Positions 1 to 7,681 of a stretch of DNA of 33,522 nt are shown here, piece after piece. Under the pieces are notes generated by a model, which was not told where the DNA came from, ran no database searches, and worked only from the letters and a program-made list of their open reading frames with translations. Numbering within the stretch: position 1 is the stretch's first letter; each line of letters starts with the position of its first letter. The stretch covers positions 1 through 33,522 of the forward strand of contig JAIOPR010000278.1 of the NCBI GenBank assembly GCA_021413805.1, in the 5' to 3' direction. Source of the stretch: Planctomycetota bacterium. Its GTDB lineage: Bacteria; Planctomycetota; MHYJ01; WSZJ01. Made by a program: the position numbers and the translations under genes.

Positions 1-969
1 GCAGTACCCGACTTCCTGCATCAGCTCGAGGTCGTACTTGGTGCGCGCTTCCAGCCGCTGGGCCTCGAGCAACTTTCCCTGCCCGCGCAATTCAATGAGC
101 CGCGCGGTGAGCTCGTCGTGGATCCCTTCGATCGCCGCGACCATCTTGTCCTGGGGCGTGACGAAGTGCTTCGCCGGGTAGACGGTGTAGTCGTCGTAGA
201 GGTAGAGGTCCGACCCGGTGACCGGGTTGATCTCGGTGATTTTCTCGATGGTGTCGCCGAAGAGCCGGACGCGCACGGCGGTTTCGGCGTACGCGGGGTA
301 GATCTCGATCGTGTCGCCTCGTACCCGGAATTTGCCGCGCCCCACCGCGATGTCGTTCCGCTCGTACTGCAGCTCGATCAGCCGGCGCAGCACCTGGTCG
401 CGCGAAACTTCGTGCCCCGTCCGGAGCGGCAGCACCATCGCCTTGTAGTCCGCCGGCGTGCCGAGGCCGTAGATGCACGACACCGACGCGATCACGACGA
501 CGTCGTCCCTCGACAGCAGCGCGGACGTCGCCGCCAGCCGCAACCGGTCGATGTCCTCGTTGATGTCCGCGTCCTTCTCGATGTAGATGTCCTTCTGCGG
601 GATGTACGCTTCCGGCTGGTAGTAGTCGTAGTACGACACGAAGTAATGCACCGCGTTCTTCGGGAAGAACTCGCGGAACTCCGAGTACAGCTGCGCCGCG
701 AGCGTCTTGTTGTGCGAGATCACCAGCGCCGGCTTCCCGAGCCGCGCGATCACATTCGCCATCGTGTACGTCTTGCCGCTTCCCGTCACGCCCAGCAGCG
801 TCTGGCCCTTCCGCCCGTCCTCCAGTCCCTTCACCAGTTTCTCGATCGCCGCCGGCTGATCCCCCGCGGGCTCGTACGGCGCCACCAGCTCGAACGCTGC
901 ACGCCCGGAGTTGCGCCGGTCGGCGTCGGAGGGGACGGGGGAGAGGGAAGGATTGGGGCCGTGGGACAT
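1..969 (-). CDS. uvrB: UvrABC excinuclease subunit B (partial, 3' end outside window)
   Basis: UvrB is the DNA-loading helicase-like subunit of nucleotide excision repair; it takes the lesion from UvrA and recruits UvrC in the cytoplasm. The first 323 residues are present, about half of the usual 670. Visible are [18 protein letters not shown] (Q-motif region), Walker A GVTGSGKT near residues 60-67, the family block [13 protein letters not shown], and [16 protein letters not shown]. The start at 969 leaves about 25 residues before the conserved FELV block, a longer N-terminus than usual, but no better in-frame start was seen. No Shine-Dalgarno sequence precedes it; a TCTAAT hexamer lies exactly six bases upstream of the ATG, which fits a leaderless message. 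The gene is divergent from the VOC gene at 1035. Family assignment is very secure. Confidence 0.97.
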   Translation of the reverse strand, partial: MSHGPNPSLSPVPSDADRRNSGRAAFELVAPYEPAGDQPAAIEKLVKGLEDGRKGQTLLGVTGSGKTYTMANVIARLGKPALVISHNKTLAAQLYSEFREFFPKNAVHYFVSYYDYYQPEAYIPQKDIYIEKDADINEDIDRLRLAATSALLSRDDVVVIASVSCIYGLGTPADYKAMVLPLRTGHEVSRDQVLRRLIELQYERNDIAVGRGKFRVRGDTIEIYPAYAETAVRVRLFGDTIEKITEINPVTGSDLYLYDDYTVYPAKHFVTPQDKMVAAIEGIHDELTARLIELRGQGKLLEAQRLEARTKYDLELMQEVGYC

Positions 970-975
970 GGGGAC

Positions 976-981
976 ATTAGA
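976..981 (-). promoter_or_regulatory. Candidate -10 element of uvrB (leaderless start)
   Basis: On the minus strand the hexamer TCTAAT ends six bases before the uvrB ATG, so a start about seven bases downstream would place +1 on the A of ATG. It matches TATAAT at five of six positions. No -35 was assigned with confidence. Confidence 0.4.
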
Positions 982-1034
982 CTTCGGGTGTTGAAGCGGC
1001 GTCTACGACGACTGTCATGCGAAAAGGAGGGCCC

Positions 1035-1415
1035 ATGATCCGCGGCGTCCACACGATGTTCTACACGTCCAAGGCAAAGCAGCTCCGCGAGTTCCTGCGC
1101 GACAAGCTCGGGTTCCCGTGCAGCGACGTCGGGGAGGGTTGGCTGATCTTCGACTTGCCGGAAGCTGACATGGGTGTCCACCCCGCCGACCCGGCGCACG
1201 GCGATTCGCGCACCGGGACGCACAGCATTTCGTTCTACTGTGACGACATCGCGAAGACTGTGGCGCAGCTCAAGAAGAAGGGCGTCAAATTCACCGGGCC
1301 GGTGGTCGACCAGGGGTACGGGCTCGTCACGTATTTCAAGGTGCCCGGCGGATTTTCTCTTCAGCTTTACCAGCCGCGTTACGAGAAGAGGAAGGGACGG
1401 AAGTCGCGGAAATAG
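1035..1415 (+). CDS. VOC-superfamily (glyoxalase/dioxygenase-fold) protein
   Basis: A 126-residue single-domain protein with the beta-alpha-beta-beta-beta pattern of the vicinal oxygen chelate fold. It opens with MIRGVHTMFYTSKAKQLREF, typical of a VOC first module (strand, then helix over the substrate), and ends with GYGLVTYFKVPGGFSLQLYQ, the usual final strand with an acidic or Gln metal-ligand position; here Gln (LQLYQ) replaces the common Glu, so metal binding is uncertain. Members include glyoxalase I, ring-cleavage dioxygenases and antibiotic-binding proteins; the substrate cannot be told. The start is set by AAAAGGAGGG just before ATG 1035; an in-frame ATG at 1017 lacks a site. Basic C-terminal tail (RYEKRKGRKSRK). 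Divergent from uvrB. Confidence 0.88.
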   Translation: MIRGVHTMFYTSKAKQLREFLRDKLGFPCSDVGEGWLIFDLPEADMGVHPADPAHGDSRTGTHSISFYCDDIAKTVAQLKKKGVKFTGPVVDQGYGLVTYFKVPGGFSLQLYQPRYEKRKGRKSRK

Positions 1416-1463
1416 CCGATTCGCCTTGTTGTTACTTTCCGGTCCGCGTAGGGGGGGCAGCCG

Positions 1464-2144
1464 ATGGCCAACAGCCGGCAATTGTTCATCGCCGTTCAGC
1501 GGCACCTCCATGCGCTCAAGCACGGTTACCAGGCGCACCCGGCCATCTGGAGTGATTTCCATCTTCGGGCGCGCAGCTGGAAAGTGCTGCTTGAGGCGTG
1601 CCTTGGCCTGGGCCGTCCGCTGACGATTGTCGAAACGGGGACGGCCTGTGATAACGGATCGACCTGGCTGTTCCATCTTCTGACTCGCAGCACCGGCGGG
1701 GTGGTGCACACGATCGACATCAACGAGGATCTGTGCGGATTCGTGTCCGAGGTCGCCTCAAAGGTCGGCGCCGGCGAAGAGATTGTCGTCCATTGCGGGG
1801 ATTCCCCCTCCGTTCTCAGGACTTTCCGCGACCCGATTGACGTGCTTTACCTGGATTCCTACGACGTTGACTGGACAAACCCTTCAGGCTCGATGGAACA
1901 CCATCTGCAGGAACTGAAAGCGGCCTGGCCGCTGCTCGCCCGACGGTCCATTGTGGCCTTCGACGACACGCCTTCGGGCGGAGCATTCGCCCCGTGGTGG
2001 TGCTCGCCTGCCGAGCGCGCTGCGATCTCCCAGCCGGACCCGCCGGGCAAAGGGCCGCTCGCCATCAAGCACCTCCGCCAACTCCCCGGTCGGGTGACGC
2101 AACTCATCCACGAGTACCAGGCTGTCTTCATGGTGGAAAAATAG
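1464..2144 (+). CDS. Class I SAM-dependent methyltransferase-like protein
   Basis: A 226-residue cytoplasmic protein with Rossmann methyltransferase features: motif I as TIVETGTACDNGSTWLF (residues about 53-69), an acidic end of strand two in GVVHTIDIN, motif around VVHCGDSPSVL, and strand four in IDVLYLDSYD, followed by IVAFDDTP. This order resembles the Methyltransf_24/cephalosporin-hydroxylase-like group, whose members modify small molecules or glycans. Substrate not recognisable. A run of G (GGGGGGC) about seven bases upstream may serve as ribosome-binding site. It lies 48 bases after the VOC gene and 50 bases before the VIT-family gene on the same strand, so the three may be co-transcribed, but they share no obvious pathway. 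Confidence 0.82.
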   Translation: MANSRQLFIAVQRHLHALKHGYQAHPAIWSDFHLRARSWKVLLEACLGLGRPLTIVETGTACDNGSTWLFHLLTRSTGGVVHTIDINEDLCGFVSEVASKVGAGEEIVVHCGDSPSVLRTFRDPIDVLYLDSYDVDWTNPSGSMEHHLQELKAAWPLLARRSIVAFDDTPSGGAFAPWWCSPAERAAISQPDPPGKGPLAIKHLRQLPGRVTQLIHEYQAVFMVEK

Positions 2145-2194
2145 TGGACCAGGAATTGCGAGGTTATGAAGCGAGACTCTCTGGGAGACTGGCC

Positions 2195-2887
2195 ATGGCT
2201 CACCGCGAACTTCACCGCACTTCCCGCATCGGCTGGCTGCGCGCCGCCGTCCTCGGGGCGAACGACGGCATCGTCTCCACGGCCAGCCTGCTGGTCGGCG
2301 TGGCCGCCGCCCACGCGGGCCATCGAGAACTGCTGCTCACCGGCGTCGCCGGGCTGATGGCCGGCGCCATGTCGATGGCGGCGGGGGAGTACGTGTCCGT
2401 CAGCTCGCAGTCCGACACCGAGCAGGCCGACCTCGCGCGCGAACGGGCCGAACTGGCGACTGAGCCCGAACTCGAACTCCAGGAACTGGCGTCGATCTAC
2501 GAAGGAAGAGGCTTGACCCCGGAACTCGCGCTCCAGGTGTCGAAACAACTGACGGCCCGCGATGCTCTTCATGCCCACGCGCGCGAAGAGCTCGGCATTT
2601 CCGAAGTCGTCAGCGCGCGCCCGGTCCAGGCCGGGCTCACTTCGGCCGCCACATTCGCCGTCGGGGCGGCCCTGCCGCTCCTCACGGCACTTCTCGCCCC
2701 TGTTCAGCACGTAGTGCCGATCGTCGCGGGCACGTCCCTGGTGTTTCTCACGGCGCTTGGAGTCTTGTCCGCACGCACCGGCGGAGCCCCGGTGCTCAAG
2801 GCCGCCGCCCGGGTCGCATTCTGGGGAGCGCTTGCCATGGGCCTGACCGCGGCGGTCGGGAAGCTGTTCGGGACCGTTGTGGGTTGA
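2195..2887 (+). CDS. VIT1/CCC1 family iron/manganese transporter
   Basis: A 230-residue inner-membrane protein of the vacuolar iron transporter family, which moves Fe2+ or Mn2+ out of the cytoplasm, probably by proton antiport. The family signature is strong: RIGWLRAAVLGANDGIVSTA at the N-terminus (TM1 with the conserved Asp), GLMAGAMSMAAGEYVSVSSQ (TM2 with Met, Gly and Glu), a hydrophilic Glu-rich cytoplasmic region (residues about 75-140) that in plant VIT1 binds metal, then three TM segments from AGLTSAATFAVGAALPLL to the C-terminus. There is no fused ferritin-like domain. Start chosen at ATG 2195 after GGGAG; a longer in-frame reading back to 1994 overlaps the methyltransferase and has no similarity. 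Family call is very secure; the metal is not determined. Confidence 0.95.
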   Translation: MAHRELHRTSRIGWLRAAVLGANDGIVSTASLLVGVAAAHAGHRELLLTGVAGLMAGAMSMAAGEYVSVSSQSDTEQADLARERAELATEPELELQELASIYEGRGLTPELALQVSKQLTARDALHAHAREELGISEVVSARPVQAGLTSAATFAVGAALPLLTALLAPVQHVVPIVAGTSLVFLTALGVLSARTGGAPVLKAAARVAFWGALAMGLTAAVGKLFGTVVG

Positions 2888-2918
2888 ATTCGCGTTCGGC
2901 GGTGAAGCGCCAATCTTA

Positions 2919-2941
2919 CCGGGTAGGAATTCCCTGCCTGG
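2919..2941 (+). terminator. Stem-loop after the VIT-family gene
   Basis: CCGGGTAGG (2919-2927) can pair along all nine bases with CCTGCCTGG (2933-2941) if two G-U pairs are allowed, leaving a five-base loop. It lies 31 bases past the stop codon. There is no T-run after it, so an intrinsic terminator is uncertain; it may only protect the 3' end. Confidence 0.35.
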
Positions 2942-3051
2942 CGGGCCGCGCGCAGCCGGGGCGAGCGCTTCCCCTCGAACCGACTTCGGCACGCGCCTTG
3001 CGATTGGCAGGGTGACGTCAAACGATGTCCTGCCACCTCAAGGAGAAGAGC

Positions 3052-3225
3052 ATGATCGCCATCGGACGGAAACTCGACTGCCTGCGGATGTTCCTGGAAC
3101 GGATTGTGGACGGAAGAGACCCGAAGGTAGTGCCGATGGGATCATCGAGAAATCTGCGGTCGGCGACGGCGCCCGGAGTGCCGAAGGAACCGCTTCCCGG
3201 CCACGCGACGGCTCGGCCCCGCTGA
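3052..3225 (+). CDS. Possible small ORF with good ribosome-binding site
   Basis: A 57-residue reading preceded by AAGGAG six bases before its ATG, about the best Shine-Dalgarno sequence in the surrounding gap. The first 25 residues (MIAIGRKLDCLRMFLERIVD and on) could form an amphipathic helix; the rest is low in structure and rich in Pro, Arg and Ser, as expected for random GC-rich sequence. No homology recognised. It may be a real micropeptide, a decayed gene, or chance. No gene overlaps it. Confidence 0.25.
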   Translation: MIAIGRKLDCLRMFLERIVDGRDPKVVPMGSSRNLRSATAPGVPKEPLPGHATARPR

Positions 3226-3321
3226 TCGCATTGGTGCGCGCCTGGAAGCGAAGCTGCTAGGATTCCGGTTCGTTCAGCGGAGACACGCCGCCCGGGTTCA
3301 AGCGCTTCGAGGACATTGGTC

Positions 3322-4344
3322 ATGGGCAAACGGGCCCGATGGGGTGGGGTAGTCGCGGTCCTTCTCTTGATGGCAGGATGCGGCAAGCGTCCTCTACCCG
3401 TTCTTCCGCCCACCACGCCCGCCGTGGTCGCGCCTCCCGTCGAAAAGCGGGTGCTTGTCGTGTCGGACATCGCCGCCGGTTACCGCGACAGCAACGGCTA
3501 CGCGCTCTCTTCCCGCCTGACCAGCGGGCTCCGCATGCTCGGCGTCGAATCCGTCGAGGACCCCGCGGCGGCGCATGACGCCGCGCTCACCCTCAAGATG
3601 GTCGAAACCCCCGGCGCGATGTACGACAACGGGCAACAGGGGATCAACTGCGAACTCCAGGCGTCGCTCGTCATTCCCGGCCGCGCCGCGCCGCTCGACT
3701 TCGGGTTCAAGGGCGGCTCGCTCTCGATGGAGTACATCAACAAGAGGGAATCCGTCGCCCTCCGCGGTCGCCAGCACATGGCCGACGAAAAACGCTCCGA
3801 TGCACTTCCTGCCCTCGTCGCCGCCGCACTCGGGATCAGGATCGGCAGCGAAGCGCTTGCGAAGGCGGCGGTGTTCCCCGAGACGCGCGACTACGCGATG
3901 GCCGGGATGAAGGCGATGGGGTGGAAGGCGGCCACGCCGGTGGAAGAGCGGTGCCTCGCGATCGCCACGGGGGATCTCGCCGTCCTGAAGCGCGATCCCG
4001 GTGCGGCCGCGGGGATCATCGCCGAAGTGCTCGACCGGTCATTTCCCCCGCCCGAGGAGTTCATCCGGCTCGTGCGGCTGCTCGGCGAGCTTCCGGACGC
4101 GAAATCCGCGGGCTGGCTCGCCGACCGGCTCCACAAGAACCTGAAGGTCGGGTGGGGCACGGCGGCGCAGCTGATTCCTGTCGTCGAGTCTCTCGGGAAA
4201 GTGGGCGGCGAAGAATCCCTTGCCGACCTCGACGCAGGCGCTGGAGGGAAGGTTGAGGACAAGACCTCCGCGCTGGCCGACCCGTCGCTCCAGAAACCCG
4301 CGGAAGCTGCCGCTGCCGCCATCCGAAAGCGTCTCGGGAAATAG
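3322..4344 (+). CDS. Predicted lipoprotein of unknown function, helical C-terminal half
   Basis: A 340-residue exported protein. The N-terminus has a basic start, a hydrophobic stretch and a lipobox LMAGC with Cys20 as the predicted lipidation site, followed by a Pro-rich linker (PLPVLPPTTPAVVAPP). Residues about 40-165 form a mixed alpha/beta region beginning KRVLVVSDIAAGYRDSNGYA, which resembles lipoprotein domains that assemble near the outer membrane, but I cannot name the family. From about 195 on it is helical with repeated short helices (ETRDYAMAGMKAMGW, FIRLVRLLGELPDAKSAGWL), suggesting HEAT-like repeats. ATG 3322 was chosen because AGGA sits eight bases upstream; a TTG at 3316 is in frame. 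It converges with the next gene with only 12 bases between stops. Confidence 0.75.
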   Translation: MGKRARWGGVVAVLLLMAGCGKRPLPVLPPTTPAVVAPPVEKRVLVVSDIAAGYRDSNGYALSSRLTSGLRMLGVESVEDPAAAHDAALTLKMVETPGAMYDNGQQGINCELQASLVIPGRAAPLDFGFKGGSLSMEYINKRESVALRGRQHMADEKRSDALPALVAAALGIRIGSEALAKAAVFPETRDYAMAGMKAMGWKAATPVEERCLAIATGDLAVLKRDPGAAAGIIAEVLDRSFPPPEEFIRLVRLLGELPDAKSAGWLADRLHKNLKVGWGTAAQLIPVVESLGKVGGEESLADLDAGAGGKVEDKTSALADPSLQKPAEAAAAAIRKRLGK

Positions 4345-4366
4345 AAGGCCGCGCCCTCAGGGCTTC
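4345..4366. terminator. Possible compact bidirectional terminator between convergent genes
   Basis: GCCC-TCA-GGGC (4353-4363) forms a tight hairpin lying over the minus-strand stop codon, flanked by GAAG (4344-4347) and CTTC (4363-4366). It lies between two convergent genes whose stops are only 12 bases apart. The stem is short, so support is weak. Confidence 0.25.
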
Positions 4367-5871
4367 TTCGCTTCCACCTCGAGGACTTCCAGAACCATCG
4401 TGGACTCCCGCTTCCCGCCCGCGACTTTCCACCTTTCCTGTCGCACCTCGCCGCCGGGAACGGCCGGGCAGATCCAGCGATCGGTTTCCGTGAGCGACTC
4501 GTCCTTGTCGTCGTCGTGCACCACTTTGAGGACGAAGCACGGGTAGTCGGTCGCGCCGATACGGTACTGGCGGTCGAGATCGATCACGGTCTGGGTTTCG
4601 GTCATCACGGTTTCCTTCCCGCGGTGGCCCCAGCCGAAATCGCGCCGGATGATGCCGTCATTGGCGGGGAACGTGGTGCAGCGCCAGACGCGGTATTCGA
4701 GAATGAGGTCTTGAAGCGGTGCGGCGTTGCCGTTGGCGGGGGAGGGGATGACGACGGAGAAGATGTCGCAGGGCCAGTCTTTGCCGCAGGCCTTCACCGT
4801 TTCGGTGCCGATCGGCTTGACGCGGGCCCACCGCAGGTAGCATGAATTCCAGGGCATGTCCTGCACACTCGCCTTTGTGCCCACCGGGGTTTCGCCTGCC
4901 TTGTGCCACTGCTCCAGGGTCTCGTACTCCATCGTCCAGCCGCCGCTTTTCACGGCTTTGAGGGTGGTCTTGCTCACTTGAGATGACTTGCCCCCGGCGT
5001 CGCTGGTCTCGCATCGCGACAGGACCGAGCTTCCCGCGCCGAATCCTTTCCAGGCCGACGGCAAATACCGGAAGAGCGCCCGGACGTCGTCGCAGGCCCG
5101 GCGCACCTTGTCCTCAGGGATGGAGTCGTCGTCGCCGAAGGCCGTCACGGATTCCTCAGTCTCGACGTCCAGCCTCGTGCCGTGCCGGATGATCCAGCCT
5201 TTTCCCTTCCGGCTGACCACGCCGCCAGGCATGTCCGGGCTTTCGATCTCTTCGGTGACCGTCATCCCCATGTCGTCCTTGAGCATTTCGACCTCGCGGA
5301 AAGCGGTTCCCATCACGCGGCGCCCGCCGATTTCCACGAAGCGGTTGAATTCCACCGCTTCACGCGAGAGCGACGAGCCGTCCCGGCGGCGGCAATCGCT
5401 CGCAACAAGGGAGGCGGGAGTCGGGACGTACGTGCCGACCGAGAAGCGGTACTTCGCGCCGGCAGAATCCGTCGCCGACAAAACCGTGCACCGCTGCTGC
5501 ACTCCGCCTTTTTCAGGCTGCTCGAAACCTTCGTACTTTAGGTCCGCTTCGGGCAGGCAGAAATCCTCCACGGACTGGACCCACGGCTCCGACGGGTTTG
5601 AAAGCAACGTCATCGCAAGGACCGCCGTGCCGTCTTTCGCGATGCTGCGAAGTTCCCGTCGCTCGATGTATTGATTACGTTTGTCGCCCTCGCGCCGCAT
5701 GACCCGCCACTCGACCCAGGCGCCTTTTTCGAACCCATGCCACCCGTGTTCGATCCGGAAAACGCGTTCCGGTTCGGGCCCGCCTCCCGGTTCTGCGACA
5801 GGCCCGATCGCCTGGGCGGCGGCAACGTGGGCGAGGGCGAGGAGAAGCGCGATGCGAAGGGTGAGTTTCAT
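4357..5871 (-). CDS. Secreted protein of unknown function, 504 aa
   Basis: An exported protein with a Sec signal peptide (MKLTLRIALLLALAHVAAAQ, cleavage probably after AAA or AQA). The mature part is rich in beta-strand patterns and has several Cys residues (for example SDCRRRDG, RRACDDVRA, SRCETSDAG, NSCYLRWARV), likely disulfides in the periplasm. Two segments have a similar shape, ESPDMPGGVVSRKGKG near the middle and CPAVPGGEVRQERWKVAGG near the end, which suggests an internal duplication of a beta-sandwich or LolA-like module; this is an inference by eye. No catalytic motif seen. The start lies in a 69-base divergent interval facing the gene at 5941, so the two probably share a control region. 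Confidence 0.75.
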   Translation of the reverse strand: MKLTLRIALLLALAHVAAAQAIGPVAEPGGGPEPERVFRIEHGWHGFEKGAWVEWRVMRREGDKRNQYIERRELRSIAKDGTAVLAMTLLSNPSEPWVQSVEDFCLPEADLKYEGFEQPEKGGVQQRCTVLSATDSAGAKYRFSVGTYVPTPASLVASDCRRRDGSSLSREAVEFNRFVEIGGRRVMGTAFREVEMLKDDMGMTVTEEIESPDMPGGVVSRKGKGWIIRHGTRLDVETEESVTAFGDDDSIPEDKVRRACDDVRALFRYLPSAWKGFGAGSSVLSRCETSDAGGKSSQVSKTTLKAVKSGGWTMEYETLEQWHKAGETPVGTKASVQDMPWNSCYLRWARVKPIGTETVKACGKDWPCDIFSVVIPSPANGNAAPLQDLILEYRVWRCTTFPANDGIIRRDFGWGHRGKETVMTETQTVIDLDRQYRIGATDYPCFVLKVVHDDDKDESLTETDRWICPAVPGGEVRQERWKVAGGKRESTMVLEVLEVEAKKP

Positions 5872-5925
5872 GCCTCTTGGACGCAGATCGGTCCCGCGAG
5901 TTCCCCTGCTTTCGACCTCCTTTGC

Positions 5926-5931
5926 TACGAT
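5926..5931 (+). promoter_or_regulatory. Candidate -10 element for the gene at 5941
   Basis: TACGAT lies nine bases before ATG 5941, and no Shine-Dalgarno sequence is seen. A start about seven bases downstream would give a leader of roughly three bases. The hexamer matches TATAAT at four positions including both ends. Confidence 0.35.
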
Positions 5932-5940
5932 CGCTGCCCT

Positions 5941-7650
5941 ATGAAGATCCTCCCCATCAGTGTGCTCGTGCTGGCCAGTGCCCTTTCAGCCCTCGCCCAG
6001 CAGGACTCACCGCCGCCCGTGAAGGTAAAGGACGGCCACGCCCTCGGCGTTTTCTACGGCTGGTCCCCTGTGAACGACCTCTGGGGCAATTCGCGGTCGG
6101 GCGTCTGGACCCTCCGCAACGACGGGCTCCTGATGTGGGGGACCCCGGAGGGCCCGATTGACGAATTCGACGGCCGCGAGCTTACCCCTTTGGAAAAAGA
6201 GAACGGATCGGAGACCTATTCGATCGACGGCGAAAAGTTTCACTTCAGGTATCGCGACAATTCCACCGGCGAAGGAAAGATCACCTACGGCAAAGACGGG
6301 GGAATCGAACTGATCGAGGCCTCGGCGCTACGCTTCAGCCCCGTCCACCCGATCACCTTCCCGCTGGCAGGGAAATTCGACTGCACCACGAGCTTCACCA
6401 ACGGCGCTTACGCCATGACGACCACCGCGTGGAGCGGCTACTCGTTCTACCCGAACGGCGCGTTCGTGCTGGAATCCGGTGCCGGGACCACCTGCACGCA
6501 CGTCGAAACCTACGAATCCGTGCAGCGCGAAGTCCATGACTTCTACGGCAACGAAGCCAAAGGCCGCATGGGGCGCTTCCAGGTCAAGGGCACCGGCCTC
6601 ACGCTCACGTACGACGACGGCCGAACGGAGAAACGCTTCATCGCGCAGCTTTTCGACATCGACAGGGACGGGCTCGCCTGGATCCTGATCGGCCGCGGCC
6701 GCTTCGATGGCAAGCCCGGGAAATTCCCCGGCGAAGCGGAGAGCTGCAAGGCGGAGCAGTTCGAAGTGCGGCTGCCGAAGGGCTGGAAGGAGAGTTCGCA
6801 GGAGACGAACGGGATCAAGGTGCACACGCTTGTGCCGGGAGATGCCTCCGCCGGGCTCGCGATCCTCGCGATCGGGCTGGATGTGGACGCGGCGACTCGT
6901 GTGAAGACGGAGGGGGCGGAGAAGGAATTGCGGGATACGGTCGCGGCCTTCGTGGGAAAGAAGCTGGACGCCGCGGGGGATCTTGAGGAATTCCAGATCG
7001 ACGGCGCGGCCGCGGTGCGCGTGCCGAGCACGTTCGACAAGGACGGCGTCAAGGTGCGCGCCGACGCCATCTACGCGGTGAAAGGCGGCCGGGCGATCTT
7101 CCTGATCGCCCTCGGCACGCTGGAAGGAGCGTCGGCGTTCGCGGCGGACCTGCGGTCGATCCTCGCCGCCGCCCGGTTTGCCGCCGACGAGACGAAGGAC
7201 GCTTCGACGGGCGATTTTTCCGTGAAAGCCCCGAAGACGTGGACGGCCACCGCAGGGAAAGACACCGGCTCGACGACGCTGGCGCTCGCGCCGAAAGGCG
7301 TGGATTCCGCCGACTTCTTCGCCGCGATCGTTTCGCAGGTGACGGAGTTCAAGTCGGTCCGGGACAAGAAGGCGATGACGTGGCTGCGCAAGCAGGTCAC
7401 GGACACGATCCCCGGCGTCGAGAAACAGGGCGACGTCGAGAAGCTGACCGTGGATGGCGAACCCGCAATGGGCGTGACCTACGCCGGCTCGAAGCCGGAC
7501 GGCTCGGTCGTCGTCCTCCATCTCTACGCGGTCATCAAGAACGGAAAGGTCGCGCTCCTTTTCATGGGCGGGAAGCGCGAGCCCGTCGAGAAGCATTCCG
7601 GCGCAGCGCGGCGGGCGTTTGAGACGTTGAAGATGCGTGAAGGGAAGTAG
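5941..7650 (+). CDS. Secreted protein with two PsbP/Mog1-like C-terminal modules
   Basis: A 569-residue exported protein with a clear signal peptide (MKILPISVLVLASALSALAQ). The N-terminal half (about 30-275) is beta-rich with repeated lipocalin-like phrases such as HFRYRDNSTGEGKITYG, TFPLAGKFDCT and GRFQVKGTGLTLTYDDG. The C-terminal half has two copies of a module of about 140 residues: the first begins VRLPKGWKESSQET, the second FSVKAPKTWTATAGKD. Each goes through a strand pattern (GLAILAIG; DFFAAIVSQV), a helix, a 'v-DGepA' phrase (FQIDGAAAVRV; LTVDGEPAMGV) and an AIYAVKGGRAIFLI / HLYAVIKNGKVALL hairpin. This matches the general shape of the PsbP/DcrB/Mog1-like fold. Role unknown; probably periplasmic. 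A reading extended back to 5671 overlaps the divergent gene and was rejected. Confidence 0.8.
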   Translation: MKILPISVLVLASALSALAQQDSPPPVKVKDGHALGVFYGWSPVNDLWGNSRSGVWTLRNDGLLMWGTPEGPIDEFDGRELTPLEKENGSETYSIDGEKFHFRYRDNSTGEGKITYGKDGGIELIEASALRFSPVHPITFPLAGKFDCTTSFTNGAYAMTTTAWSGYSFYPNGAFVLESGAGTTCTHVETYESVQREVHDFYGNEAKGRMGRFQVKGTGLTLTYDDGRTEKRFIAQLFDIDRDGLAWILIGRGRFDGKPGKFPGEAESCKAEQFEVRLPKGWKESSQETNGIKVHTLVPGDASAGLAILAIGLDVDAATRVKTEGAEKELRDTVAAFVGKKLDAAGDLEEFQIDGAAAVRVPSTFDKDGVKVRADAIYAVKGGRAIFLIALGTLEGASAFAADLRSILAAARFAADETKDASTGDFSVKAPKTWTATAGKDTGSTTLALAPKGVDSADFFAAIVSQVTEFKSVRDKKAMTWLRKQVTDTIPGVEKQGDVEKLTVDGEPAMGVTYAGSKPDGSVVVLHLYAVIKNGKVALLFMGGKREPVEKHSGAARRAFETLKMREGK

Positions 7651-7681
7651 GCCTCATACCATGCTTTCACGGAGGAATCGG

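Larger units (their letters stand above)
2888..3321. other. Longest intergenic region
   Basis: This 434-base stretch separates the VIT-family gene from the lipoprotein gene. It contains the stem-loop at 2919-2941, a possible small gene at 3052-3225, and near its right end TAGGAT (3258-3263), a -10-like hexamer that could begin a transcript with a leader of about 50 bases for the gene at 3322. No tRNA, riboswitch or repeat was recognised. Longer readings through it on either strand have no protein-like features. Confidence 0.5.

Noticed and set aside
1859-2992. Long minus-strand reading opposite the methyltransferase and VIT-family genes
   Set aside because: It covers two strongly supported genes and has no family features.
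5671-5940. 90-residue upstream extension of the gene at 5941
   Set aside because: It overlaps the divergent secreted-protein gene and would bury a clear signal peptide.
6328-7596. Long minus-strand reading opposite the PsbP-like gene
   Set aside because: Arg/His/Asp-rich shadow with no recognisable motif.
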